A DNA stretch of 10,826 nt, from NCBI GenBank assembly GCA_017882985.1, contig JADGOK010000006.1, forward strand, positions 1-10,826. The letters run 5' to 3'. The stretch's first letter is position 1. Each line of letters opens with the position of its first letter. Origin of the DNA: Acidimicrobiales bacterium. GTDB lineage: Bacteria > Actinomycetota > Acidimicrobiia > Acidimicrobiales > RAAP-2. Position numbers and translations under genes: made by a program. The notes below the pieces were generated by a model that was not told the origin of the DNA, searched no databases, and saw nothing but the letters and a program-made list of their open reading frames with translations. Positions 1 to 6,762 of the stretch are shown here, in pieces.

Positions 1-659
1 TGGCCGCGCTCGGCAAGGCGCTCTTCCTGCAGAACTGTGCGTCGTGCCACGGCACCGAGGCGAACGGTGTTCCCGCGAACGGCACGAACGGCGCGTTTCC
101 GAATCTGGTCGGCCTCGGACCGGCGACCATCGACTTCTGGATCGAGTCGGGTCGTATGCCCGCCGCGGATCCGCGCTCGGTCCAGGCGCCTCGTCGTCAG
201 GCCCGATTGAACCACGACCAGGCGATCGCGATCGCGGCGTGGGTCAACTCGTTGTCGCCGGCGTTCCCCAGTATCCCGACCGTGAACTTGAAGGGCGCCA
301 ACGTCGCGGACGGCGCCGCGCTCTTCGCACTCAACTGCGCGGCCTGTCACACCATTGAAGGTGACGGCGACGCGTTGGCGATGAACACGTACGCGCCGTC
401 GCTTCGCCACATTCCCGCGACCCAGGTCGCCGAAGCCATTCGAACCGGTCCCGGCAACATGCCGCGCTTCACCGGCAACCTCAGTGACTACCAGGTGCGC
501 GACCTCGTCAAGTTCGTCACCACCGAGATCCAGCACCCCCAGAATCCCGGTGGCTTCGGTTTGGGGGGACTCGGACCGGTCGCGGAGGGCTTCGTTGGTT
601 TGGCTTTGGGCGTGGGTATCCTCGCCCTGTTCGGTTTCTGGATTGGTGAGCGTCAATGA
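1..659 (+). CDS. qcrC: Cytochrome bcc complex diheme cytochrome c subunit (5' end outside window)
   Basis: This is the diheme cytochrome c subunit of the actinobacterial menaquinol:cytochrome c reductase. It passes electrons from the Rieske protein towards the aa3 oxidase on the outer face of the membrane. The reading frame is open from base 3 and ends at the TGA at 657-659, giving 218 visible residues; the N-terminal membrane anchor is cut off by the window edge. Two haem c sites are visible: CASCH at bases 36-50 and CAACH at 336-350. Each is followed by a probable axial Met in an 'MP' context (codons at 156 and 459). The last 30 or so residues form a hydrophobic membrane segment ending in GERQ. 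Two c domains plus a C-terminal helix distinguish actinobacterial QcrC from single-haem cytochrome c1. The stop overlaps the qcrA start (ATGA, 656-659), implying translational coupling. An internal ATG at 156 would omit the first haem site and is not the start. Confidence 0.96.
   Translation, partial: AALGKALFLQNCASCHGTEANGVPANGTNGAFPNLVGLGPATIDFWIESGRMPAADPRSVQAPRRQARLNHDQAIAIAAWVNSLSPAFPSIPTVNLKGANVADGAALFALNCAACHTIEGDGDALAMNTYAPSLRHIPATQVAEAIRTGPGNMPRFTGNLSDYQVRDLVKFVTTEIQHPQNPGGFGLGGLGPVAEGFVGLALGVGILALFGFWIGERQ
645..650 (+). promoter_or_regulatory. Ribosome binding site for qcrA
   Basis: GGTGAG lies five bases before the ATG at 656, inside the last codons of qcrC. It supports that start and fits coupled translation. 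Confidence 0.6.
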
Positions 660-1594
660 GCGAAGTGCACGAACAGCGAACACCGGTCGTCCTGAGCGGT
701 CTCTCCGAGGACGATCCGCATCTCCAGCCGGCGGCGAAGAACCCCCAGTTGGTTGAACGGGTGATCGCGTTGAATTTCCTCCTCGGCATCGTGCTCGTTG
801 CCGGCTTCGGCGCCAGCTACTGGGTGAACGCGAAGTCGTGGATCCTCGGCGCGACGATGGGCGGCGGTCTCTTGTTCCTCGGCGTGGGCGTCGTGGCGTG
901 GGGTAAGTACCTCATGCCCCAAGGTCCCTTCGTCGAAGACCGCCACCCGCACACCAGCCCCCAGATCGAGCGCGACGCCTTCGCCGCGGCAATCGTCGAG
1001 CGCGGCGGCAACGTCATCAAGCGACGCAAGATGCTCGGTGGGCTGCTCGGCGGTGGCCTCGGCATCTTCAGCGTCGTGGCGATCTTCCCGTTGCTGCGAA
1101 GCCTCGGACCGTTGCCCAAGGGCACGCTCTTTCACACCGACTGGCGCTCGGGCTCGTACGCGGTCGATCAAACGGGTCGTCGTATCCAGGTCGGCGACCT
1201 CGCCGTGGGATCGATCGTCACCGTCTTTCCCGAAGGGACCCAGGACACCGATCGAGGACAAGCGGTCGACCAGACCGTGCTCATTCGCATTTCGAACCAG
1301 AACTTCACGACCCAAAAGGGCCGCGAGACCTGGGCTCCGTTGGGCTACGTGGCGTACTCCAAGATGTGCACGCACCTCGGCTGTCCGGTCGGTCTCTACG
1401 AACAGCAACTGCAACTCCTGGTCTGCCCGTGCCACCAGTCGATGTTCAACGTCACCAACGGCGCGATCCCTCAGTTCGGCCCCGCGCCGAGGCCGCTGCC
1501 CCAACTGCCGCTCTTCATTGATCCACAGGGTTACATCCGTGCCCAGAGTGACTACCACGAGGCCGTCGGGCCAGGATTCTGGGAGCGCCCGTGA
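656..1594 (+). CDS. qcrA: Cytochrome bcc complex Rieske iron-sulfur subunit
   Basis: This 312-residue protein is the Rieske [2Fe-2S] subunit, which takes the first electron from menaquinol at the Qo site and hands it to QcrC. The cluster motifs are complete. CTHLGC at residues 238-243 gives ligands C238 and H240, and CPCHQS from residue 257 gives ligands C257 and H260. C243 and C259 are placed to form the usual disulfide. Three hydrophobic segments are seen at about residues 34-56, 62-82 and 126-147, the arrangement of actinobacterial QcrA; mitochondrial and proteobacterial Rieske proteins have one. A basic KRRK (122-125) stands just before the third segment, as expected for Tat-assisted insertion of the folded cluster domain. 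The ATG at 656 overlaps the qcrC stop, and the TGA at 1592-1594 overlaps the qcrB GTG. The N-terminal cytoplasmic part is short compared with what I recall of mycobacterial homologues. Confidence 0.97.
   Translation: MSEVHEQRTPVVLSGLSEDDPHLQPAAKNPQLVERVIALNFLLGIVLVAGFGASYWVNAKSWILGATMGGGLLFLGVGVVAWGKYLMPQGPFVEDRHPHTSPQIERDAFAAAIVERGGNVIKRRKMLGGLLGGGLGIFSVVAIFPLLRSLGPLPKGTLFHTDWRSGSYAVDQTGRRIQVGDLAVGSIVTVFPEGTQDTDRGQAVDQTVLIRISNQNFTTQKGRETWAPLGYVAYSKMCTHLGCPVGLYEQQLQLLVCPCHQSMFNVTNGAIPQFGPAPRPLPQLPLFIDPQGYIRAQSDYHEAVGPGFWERP
1581..1585 (+). promoter_or_regulatory. Ribosome binding site for qcrB
   Basis: GGGAG sits five bases before the GTG at 1591, within the last codons of qcrA. It supports a GTG start with the GTGA overlap at 1591-1594. 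Confidence 0.6.
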
Positions 1595-3129
1595 GCAGCG
1601 ACGTCGTCAGCACCAAACGCATGAAGCAGCAGGCCCTCGGACCGTACGGTGCGGTCGGCAAGGCGCTGGGCGAACTCGACGACCGTATCGGCGTCGCCAA
1701 GGGCGGAAGCTCGTTCCTCAACAAGATCTTTCCCGACCACTGGTCCTTCATGCTCGGCGAGATCGCGCTCTATTCGTTCATCGTGCTCCTGGTCACCGGC
1801 GTGTTCCTGAGTCTGTACTACATCCCGAGCCAGGCCATCGTGACGTACCACGGCAGCTACCTGCCCCTCGACGGACAACACGTCACGCAGGCCTACGCCT
1901 CGTCGGTCGATCTCTCCTTCGCCGTGCGCGCCGGACTCTTGATGCGTCAGATGCACCACTGGGCAACGAACATCTTCGTCGGTGCCATTGTCATCCACAT
2001 GGCGCGCGTGTTCTTCACCGGCGCCTTCCGAAAGCCGCGCGAGCTGAACTGGACGATTGGCTCGGCGTTGCTCATCCTCGCCATCGTCAACGGCTTCCTC
2101 GGTTACTCACTGCCCGACGACCTCGTCTCGGGCACCGGTATTCGCATCGCCTACTCCATCCTCTTGTCGATCCCACTCGTGGGCTCGTACCTCGGCTTCC
2201 TCGTCTTTGGCGGGAACTTCCCTGGTACCGCCGTCATCCCGCGCTTCTACATCTTGCACATCCTCATCGTGCCGGGCCTCATCATCGCGCTCGTGAGCGT
2301 CCATATGTTTCTCTTGTATCGCCAGAAGCACACCCAGTTCCCCGGTCGAGGACGAACCGAAAAGAACGTCGTGGGTTCACCCATGTTCCCGGTCTTCATG
2401 GCCAAGACCACTGGTTACCTGTTCATTATCGGCGGCGTCACGGCGCTGCTCGGCGCCTTCGCCCAAATCAACCCGATCTGGCAGTTCGGCCCCTACGACG
2501 CGTCGCGCATCGGCTACGCCGTCCAACCGGACTGGTACATGGGCTTCCTCGACGGGGCGCTTCGAATATGGCCGTCGTGGAGCTTCCATAGTTTTGGCTA
2601 CACGATCCCCTTCGAGGTGTTCATTCCGGCGATCATCCTGCCCGGTCTCATCTTCAACTTGATCTTCGTGTGGCCGGCGCTCGAGCGCCGTTTCACCAAG
2701 GACCACGAGACGCACAACTTGCTCGACCGGCCGAGTTACCGACCCAAGCGCACGGCGGCGGGTGTCGCCGTGCTGGCGTTCGTCAGCGTTCTCTTCCTCG
2801 CCAGTTCTACCGACGTCATCGCGAACTTCTTCCATCTGCCCTTAAGCGCCGTGATCTGGGCGATGCGAATACTCACCATCGTCACGCCGTTCGTGGCGTA
2901 CCCGCTCACCTACAAGATCTGTCTCGAGCTCCAGACGACCAAGGGTGGCGGCAAGCGTAAGACGCCGAACATGGTGAGCCGTACCGCCGAGGGCGAGTAC
3001 GTCGCCACACCCGCGCCGGTCTACGTGGACGATCAACACGACGAGTTGGCGCCGGCCGAGGTGCCTAAATTCATCACCGCTGCAACGCCCGAGTCCGACG
3101 GCGACGGCGTACGCACCATCGACCGCTAG
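1591..3129 (+). CDS. qcrB: Cytochrome bcc complex cytochrome b subunit
   Basis: This 512-residue membrane protein carries both b haems and the quinol sites of the bcc complex. Haem ligand pairs are visible: H122 and H136 in helix B (within QMHHWA and VIHMAR), and H223 and H238 in helix D (ILHILI and SVHMFL). The 15-residue step in helix D is the b6-type spacing. The FRKPREL segment after helix B also resembles cytochrome b6. The Qo-site loop reads PDWY (313-316) where mitochondrial proteins have PEWY. I count about eight transmembrane helices, the last near 419-441. A charged, probably cytoplasmic tail of about 65 residues follows, as in other actinobacterial QcrB proteins. The start is GTG overlapping the qcrA stop. 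The stop is TAG at 3127-3129, six bases before the next gene. Confidence 0.97.
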   Translation: MSSDVVSTKRMKQQALGPYGAVGKALGELDDRIGVAKGGSSFLNKIFPDHWSFMLGEIALYSFIVLLVTGVFLSLYYIPSQAIVTYHGSYLPLDGQHVTQAYASSVDLSFAVRAGLLMRQMHHWATNIFVGAIVIHMARVFFTGAFRKPRELNWTIGSALLILAIVNGFLGYSLPDDLVSGTGIRIAYSILLSIPLVGSYLGFLVFGGNFPGTAVIPRFYILHILIVPGLIIALVSVHMFLLYRQKHTQFPGRGRTEKNVVGSPMFPVFMAKTTGYLFIIGGVTALLGAFAQINPIWQFGPYDASRIGYAVQPDWYMGFLDGALRIWPSWSFHSFGYTIPFEVFIPAIILPGLIFNLIFVWPALERRFTKDHETHNLLDRPSYRPKRTAAGVAVLAFVSVLFLASSTDVIANFFHLPLSAVIWAMRILTIVTPFVAYPLTYKICLELQTTKGGGKRKTPNMVSRTAEGEYVATPAPVYVDDQHDELAPAEVPKFITAATPESDGDGVRTIDR

Positions 3130-3135
3130 GCGCAC

Positions 3136-4275
3136 GTGAGCCCGCGCCGCCCTCGAGGCTTTCGTCGAGCGGTTCAGGCCGTGCTCGTGGTGCTGGTCCT
3201 CTTCGGCGTCACCTCGGGCGTCGTGCTCGCCAACAAGGCGGGAACGACCACGACGTCGAGCACCGCGTCGAGTACGACGACCACGACGATCCCACTCGAG
3301 CGACCACAGGCGGGATGGACGGTCGCCAGTTCCTCGTCGCGAGGTGTCATGGTCGATTTTCGCAACATCGTGGTCGGCGCCGTGACGTTTCGGGTCCTGC
3401 GCCTCCACGCGCGCACGACATTGCTGCGTTGGCACGTCGGCTCGATCGATCCCAATCTCTCGTCGCGGGCACCCGTCGACGCCGGTCCCGCTATCGACTG
3501 GCCCTCCGAAGGTCTCGCCGGCGTCGTCGCGGTCTTCAACGGCGGGTTCAAGCAGTCCGCCGCCGCCGGCGGCGCGGTCGTGGATGGTCTGCGACTGGTG
3601 CCGCTGTCGCGAGGCCGAATGACCATCGGTATCGACACCGGGGGCCATTGGGCGATGGGCGTTTGGGGATCGACCACGTTTCCGCCCAAGGGATTTCACC
3701 CCATCAGCTATCGCCAGAACTTGGGTCCGCTCGTTCTGAACGGCGCGTTGGCGCCGGCCGCGGCGCCGTCGCTGTGGCGCGAGTGGGGCGACCCGCTCGG
3801 CGGCAATCCACTCGAGCCGCGCACCGGCCTCGGCGTCGACCGCCGCGGCAACCTGATCTACGTCGCGACCATGGGCCGCGTGCTGCAGAACCAGTTGGGT
3901 CAGGCGCTGATCAGCGCGGGCGCCGTAGCGGCCATGCAACTGGACATCAATCCCTACTGGCCGATCATGGGTGCCTCGTTGCATCCGTTGCACGCCAACG
4001 GCGGCCTCTTCCCGGTCCAACTGCCGATGAGTGAGCACAGTCCGACGATCTACGAAGGCGGATGGCTGCGCGACTTCTTCGTCGCGATGGCCGAGCCAAA
4101 TCGTTGGTCGTGCAGCTGGGAAAGCCCCGGACTCTCGGGTCCTCCGGGCCCCGTTCGAGCGCAGCGTCTTTCGCTCGCCGGCAAGGGATGTCGCACCACG
4201 ACGACCACGACGACGACCAGCACGACGACGACCAGCACCACGTCGAGCACGACCGCGACGCCGCCAGGTTCCTAG
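3136..4275 (+). CDS. Exported phosphodiester glycosidase-like protein with Thr-rich ends
   Basis: This 379-residue protein starts at a GTG six bases after qcrB and lacks a clear ribosome binding site. The N-terminus has a basic stretch (SPRRPRGFRR) and a hydrophobic segment at about 14-31, so it is a signal peptide or membrane anchor. A Thr/Ser linker (37-51) follows, and a second Thr-rich tract (354-375) ends the protein. The body resembles the phosphodiester glycosidase family (NAGPA-like, DUF2233-type): FNGGF at 134-138, a GxLVLNG-like segment near 197-203, RTGLGVD at 229-235, and a hydrophobic strand ending in MQLDIN at 267-272. The usual Asp-Gly-Gly-Gly-Ser near that last point is not evident, so activity and substrate are uncertain. 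C326 and C352 could form a disulfide outside the cell. Position after qcrB is suggestive, but no sequence feature links it to respiration. The family is inferred from motif resemblance only. Confidence 0.75.
   Translation: MSPRRPRGFRRAVQAVLVVLVLFGVTSGVVLANKAGTTTTSSTASSTTTTTIPLERPQAGWTVASSSSRGVMVDFRNIVVGAVTFRVLRLHARTTLLRWHVGSIDPNLSSRAPVDAGPAIDWPSEGLAGVVAVFNGGFKQSAAAGGAVVDGLRLVPLSRGRMTIGIDTGGHWAMGVWGSTTFPPKGFHPISYRQNLGPLVLNGALAPAAAPSLWREWGDPLGGNPLEPRTGLGVDRRGNLIYVATMGRVLQNQLGQALISAGAVAAMQLDINPYWPIMGASLHPLHANGGLFPVQLPMSEHSPTIYEGGWLRDFFVAMAEPNRWSCSWESPGLSGPPGPVRAQRLSLAGKGCRTTTTTTTTSTTTTSTTSSTTATPPGS
3244..3288 (+). repeat. Thr/Ser codon tract, N-terminal linker
   Basis: Fifteen codons, almost all ACG/ACC or TCG/AGC, encode a Thr/Ser linker (one Ala) between the membrane segment and the folded domain of the exported protein. 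Such tracts are common wall-spanning or O-glycosylated linkers in Acidimicrobiia; the role here is inferred. Confidence 0.8.
4195..4260 (+). repeat. Thr/Ser codon tract with a 15-bp tandem repeat
   Basis: This stretch encodes about 22 Thr, Ser and Ala residues at the C-terminus of the exported protein. Inside it, bases 4206-4238 repeat with a 15-base period: the unit CGACGACGACCAGCA occurs at 4208-4222 and again exactly at 4223-4237. The array is prone to slippage, and unit changes of 15 bases would keep the frame. Confidence 0.85.
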
Positions 4276-4300
4276 AACCGCCTCCGGCGGCGTGCGTAGC
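4276..4300 (+). other. Short gap before the hut cluster with a small hairpin
   Basis: The 25 bases between the exported-protein gene and hutG contain CCGCC (4278-4282), a three-base loop and GGCGG (4286-4290), a perfect five-base-pair stem. No T-run follows, so it is not a convincing intrinsic terminator. It lies ten bases before the hutG ATG and could affect hutG translation. I see no promoter here. Confidence 0.35.
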
Positions 4301-5218
4301 ATGGCCGGTGTGACGATGACCCACGATCCCCACTGGCCGTCAGCGGCGTCACTCGTGCACGATCACCCCGTCGCCGATCGTCGCAACGTCGGACTGCTGG
4401 GCGTCTTCACGTACACGACGTCGGTGACGACGCGTTCGTGGCACAACACGCCCGACGCGATTCGCGAGGCACTCGAGCGCTACTCGACGTGGTCGTACTC
4501 TGACGGGCTCGACCTCGCCGAGACGATGGCGCTCGTCGATTACGGCGACGTCTTTGACCCCGACGGGGCCGAAGGCTCCGAACGCGTCGCCACCGCTGTC
4601 GCGCGCTTCGACGTCGATCTGGCGATGGGGCTCGTGCTCGGAGGTGACAACGCGGCCACCTGGCACGCGCTGCACGGACTCGCCGGACCGGCCCTCAAGG
4701 ATTGGGGACTCATTACCCTCGACGCGCACCTCGATCTTCGCGACGGCGAGTCCAACGGCTCACCGGTGCGCCAGCTCCTCGAAGCCGGACTGGACGGTCG
4801 CCACGTCGTCCAGATCGGCCTCGCCGACTTCTCCAATTCGCCCTTTTACGCCGCGCGCGCCCGTGACGCGGGCATCACCGTCGTCTCTCGTGACGAAATG
4901 CGTGCCCACGCGATTGAGGACGTCGTCGCGCGCGCCCTCGCGATCGCCGGAGCGAGCGGACGGCACGTTTACGTCGACGTCGACATGGACGCGGCCGACC
5001 GTTCAGTCGTGCCGGGCTGTCCCGGCGCCGCCCCGGGTGGGCTCAGTGCGGACGAGATGCGGCGATTTGTTCGAACGGTGACGGCCGACGCGCGCGTGCG
5101 CGTGATGGATATCACCGAGATCGACGTCGGACGGGACAGCGACGACCAACGCACGGTTCGACTGGCGGCGCTCTTGATTCTCGAGGCGCTCGCCGGCGTA
5201 CGAAGGAGACCGTCATGA
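4301..5218 (+). CDS. hutG: Formimidoylglutamase (ureohydrolase family)
   Basis: This is a 305-residue arginase/agmatinase-family metalloenzyme. In this cluster it most likely hydrolyses formiminoglutamate to glutamate and formamide, the last step of histidine breakdown. Family motifs in order: GGDN (114-117), DAHLDLRD (141-148), SNGSPVRQ (151-158), VDVDMD (225-230), APGGLS (244-249) and TEID (272-275). D141, H143, D145, D226 and D228 are the expected metal ligands. The position normally His in GGDH is N117, and the His-Gly of arginase before the substrate loop is Asn-Gly here. Formimidoylglutamases differ from arginases at the second site, which fits the call. I chose the ATG at 4301, just after the upstream stop; the ATG at 4316 is also possible and neither has a strong ribosome binding site. 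The open frame runs back to 4031 but would overlap the previous gene heavily. The stop overlaps hutH (ATGA, 5215-5218). Confidence 0.86.
   Translation: MAGVTMTHDPHWPSAASLVHDHPVADRRNVGLLGVFTYTTSVTTRSWHNTPDAIREALERYSTWSYSDGLDLAETMALVDYGDVFDPDGAEGSERVATAVARFDVDLAMGLVLGGDNAATWHALHGLAGPALKDWGLITLDAHLDLRDGESNGSPVRQLLEAGLDGRHVVQIGLADFSNSPFYAARARDAGITVVSRDEMRAHAIEDVVARALAIAGASGRHVYVDVDMDAADRSVVPGCPGAAPGGLSADEMRRFVRTVTADARVRVMDITEIDVGRDSDDQRTVRLAALLILEALAGVRRRPS
5203..5208 (+). promoter_or_regulatory. Ribosome binding site for hutH
   Basis: AAGGAG lies six bases before the ATG at 5215, inside the end of hutG. It is the best ribosome binding site in the window and fixes the hutH start. Confidence 0.8.
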
Positions 5219-6744
5219 CCATCGAACTGGGTATTGAGCCGCTCTCGCGCGAGCAGTTGTTGGCCGTCGCCCGCGGACTCGAGCCGCTGACGATTGGTGA
5301 CGACGTGCTGGTGCGTCTCGAGCGACAGCGTGTCGCCATTGACGTACTCGTCAAGAGCGGAACGCCGATCTACGGACTCTCCACCGGGTTCGGATCGCTC
5401 GCGACGACGTTCATCTCGCCCGATCAGCGTCGCGACCTGCAGCGATCACTCATTCGCTCCCACGCGGCGGGAGTGGGAGCGGAAGTAGAAACCGAAGTCG
5501 TGCGCGCGATGATGGTGTCGCGACTTACCAATCTCTGCAGCGGCGTGTCGGGTGTGCGTCCCTCGACGGCGCTCGCTTACGCGGCACTGCTCAACGCTCA
5601 GATCTCCCCGGTCGTGCACGAGTTCGGATCGCTCGGTTGCTCGGGCGACCTCGCGCCACTCGCGGCCGTGGCCTTGGCACTGATGGGCGAGGGCGACGTG
5701 CGCGACGCCGGTGGTCGACGGATGATGGCGAGCGAGGCTCTCTCGTCAGCTGGTCTCGCGCCGGTGGTGCTCGCCGAAAAGGAGGGGCTCGCGCTCATCA
5801 ACGGCACCGACGGCATGTTGGGTCAACTGATCATGGCGATCGACGACAGCGCGCACCTGCTCACGACGGCCGACCTCGCGGCGTCGCTGTCGATTCAGGC
5901 GTTGCGCGGCACCGACCGGGTCTTTCTCGCCGAGATCCACGCGCTACGGCCGCATCCGGGCCAACGCGACAGCGCCGCCAACCTGGCGATGCTGCTCGCC
6001 GATTCGCCAATCGTCGACTCCCACCTCGACGACGTCACCCAGGTGCAGGACGCCTATTCGCTGCGGTGCGCCCCTCAGGTCCACGGCGCGGCGCGCGACA
6101 CACTCGCTCACGCGACGCGCGTCGCGGACATCGAGCTCGCCTCGGCGATCGATAATCCCTCGGTGCTCGCCGACGGCACGCTCGTCTCCAACGGCAACTT
6201 CCATGGAGCGCCCGTCGCGTACGTCTTGGATTTCCTCGCGATTGCCCTCGCCGACGTCGCCTCGATCGCCGAACGGCGCACGGACCGCCTGCTCGACGTG
6301 AGTCGCAGTTACGGACTGCCGCCGTTCCTCGCCCACCAGGCCGGCGTCGACTCGGGACTGATGATCGCCCAGTACTCACAGGCGGCACTGGTCTCGGAGA
6401 TGAAGCGACTCGCGTCGCCCGCGAGCGTGGATTCGATCCCCTCGTCGGGCATGCAGGAGGACCACGTGTCGATGGGCTGGCACGCCGCGCGAAAGTTGCG
6501 ACGCTCGATCGACGCCCTCGCCGACGTGCTGGCGATCGAACTGCTCGCCAGTGCACGCGCGTTGGCCCTGCGCGCGCCGTTGCTCGCCTCACCGGTGACC
6601 CGCACGATCCAAGAGCGCGTCAACGCGGCGAGCGGTGGACCCGGTCACGACCGATGGCTCGCGCCCGAGATCGCGGCCGTGGGTGAGCTCGTTCGCGGCG
6701 ACGAGTTGCTCGACCTCGTGCGTCGCTACGTCGCGCTCGCGTAA
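5215..6744 (+). CDS. hutH: Histidine ammonia-lyase
   Basis: This 509-residue cytoplasmic enzyme removes ammonia from L-histidine to give urocanate, the first step of the hut pathway. The length matches the family. Active-site residues match the Pseudomonas putida enzyme with an offset of zero or one: Y53, H83, S143, N196 (in LINGTD), Q278, Y281, R284, F330 and E415 (in MQEDHVSM). The MIO prosthetic group should form from residues 142-144, which read Cys-Ser-Gly within GSLGCSGDLAPL in place of the more familiar Ala-Ser-Gly. From memory, Streptomyces histidine ammonia-lyases also have Cys here, so this is probably a normal actinobacterial variant. Phenylalanine and tyrosine ammonia-lyases share the fold, but the neighbours and E415 favour histidine. 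It overlaps hutG by four bases; the TAA at 6742-6744 is 18 bases before hutU. Confidence 0.97.
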   Translation: MTIELGIEPLSREQLLAVARGLEPLTIGDDVLVRLERQRVAIDVLVKSGTPIYGLSTGFGSLATTFISPDQRRDLQRSLIRSHAAGVGAEVETEVVRAMMVSRLTNLCSGVSGVRPSTALAYAALLNAQISPVVHEFGSLGCSGDLAPLAAVALALMGEGDVRDAGGRRMMASEALSSAGLAPVVLAEKEGLALINGTDGMLGQLIMAIDDSAHLLTTADLAASLSIQALRGTDRVFLAEIHALRPHPGQRDSAANLAMLLADSPIVDSHLDDVTQVQDAYSLRCAPQVHGAARDTLAHATRVADIELASAIDNPSVLADGTLVSNGNFHGAPVAYVLDFLAIALADVASIAERRTDRLLDVSRSYGLPPFLAHQAGVDSGLMIAQYSQAALVSEMKRLASPASVDSIPSSGMQEDHVSMGWHAARKLRRSIDALADVLAIELLASARALALRAPLLASPVTRTIQERVNAASGGPGHDRWLAPEIAAVGELVRGDELLDLVRRYVALA

Positions 6745-6751
6745 ACCGTTA

Positions 6752-6757
6752 GAGGAG
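6752..6757 (+). promoter_or_regulatory. Ribosome binding site that decides the hutU start
   Basis: GAGGAG ends five bases before the ATG at 6763. An in-frame GTG at 6757 uses the last base of this site and so cannot be the start, which sets hutU at 551 residues. Confidence 0.8.
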
Positions 6758-6762
6758 TGACT

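Noticed and set aside
653..1558. 301-codon minus-strand frame opposite qcrA
   Set aside because: It mirrors the qcrA coding sequence, has a composition typical of antisense frames, and shows no domain or ribosome binding site.
1038..2591. 517-codon + strand frame crossing the qcrA/qcrB junction
   Set aside because: It is a shifted frame over two recognisable genes, with an Arg/Ser-rich translation and no motifs.
4195..4260. Short tandem repeats that could suggest a CRISPR or regulatory array
   Set aside because: There are no spacers, the period is 15 bases or less, and the repeat is in frame with Thr/Ser codons of the host gene.
4278..4290. Possible intrinsic terminator before hutG
   Set aside because: The stem is only five base pairs and no T-run follows, so I list it only as a small hairpin.
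4031..4300. Upstream extension of the hutG frame
   Set aside because: It would overlap the exported-protein gene by about 245 bases, and the added residues are Arg/Pro-rich with no ureohydrolase similarity.
2842..4302. 486-codon open frame on the minus strand opposite qcrB and the exported protein
   Set aside because: It is Arg-rich, low in hydrophobic order, and runs opposite two well-supported genes. GC-rich codon bias on the + strand produces such stop-free frames.
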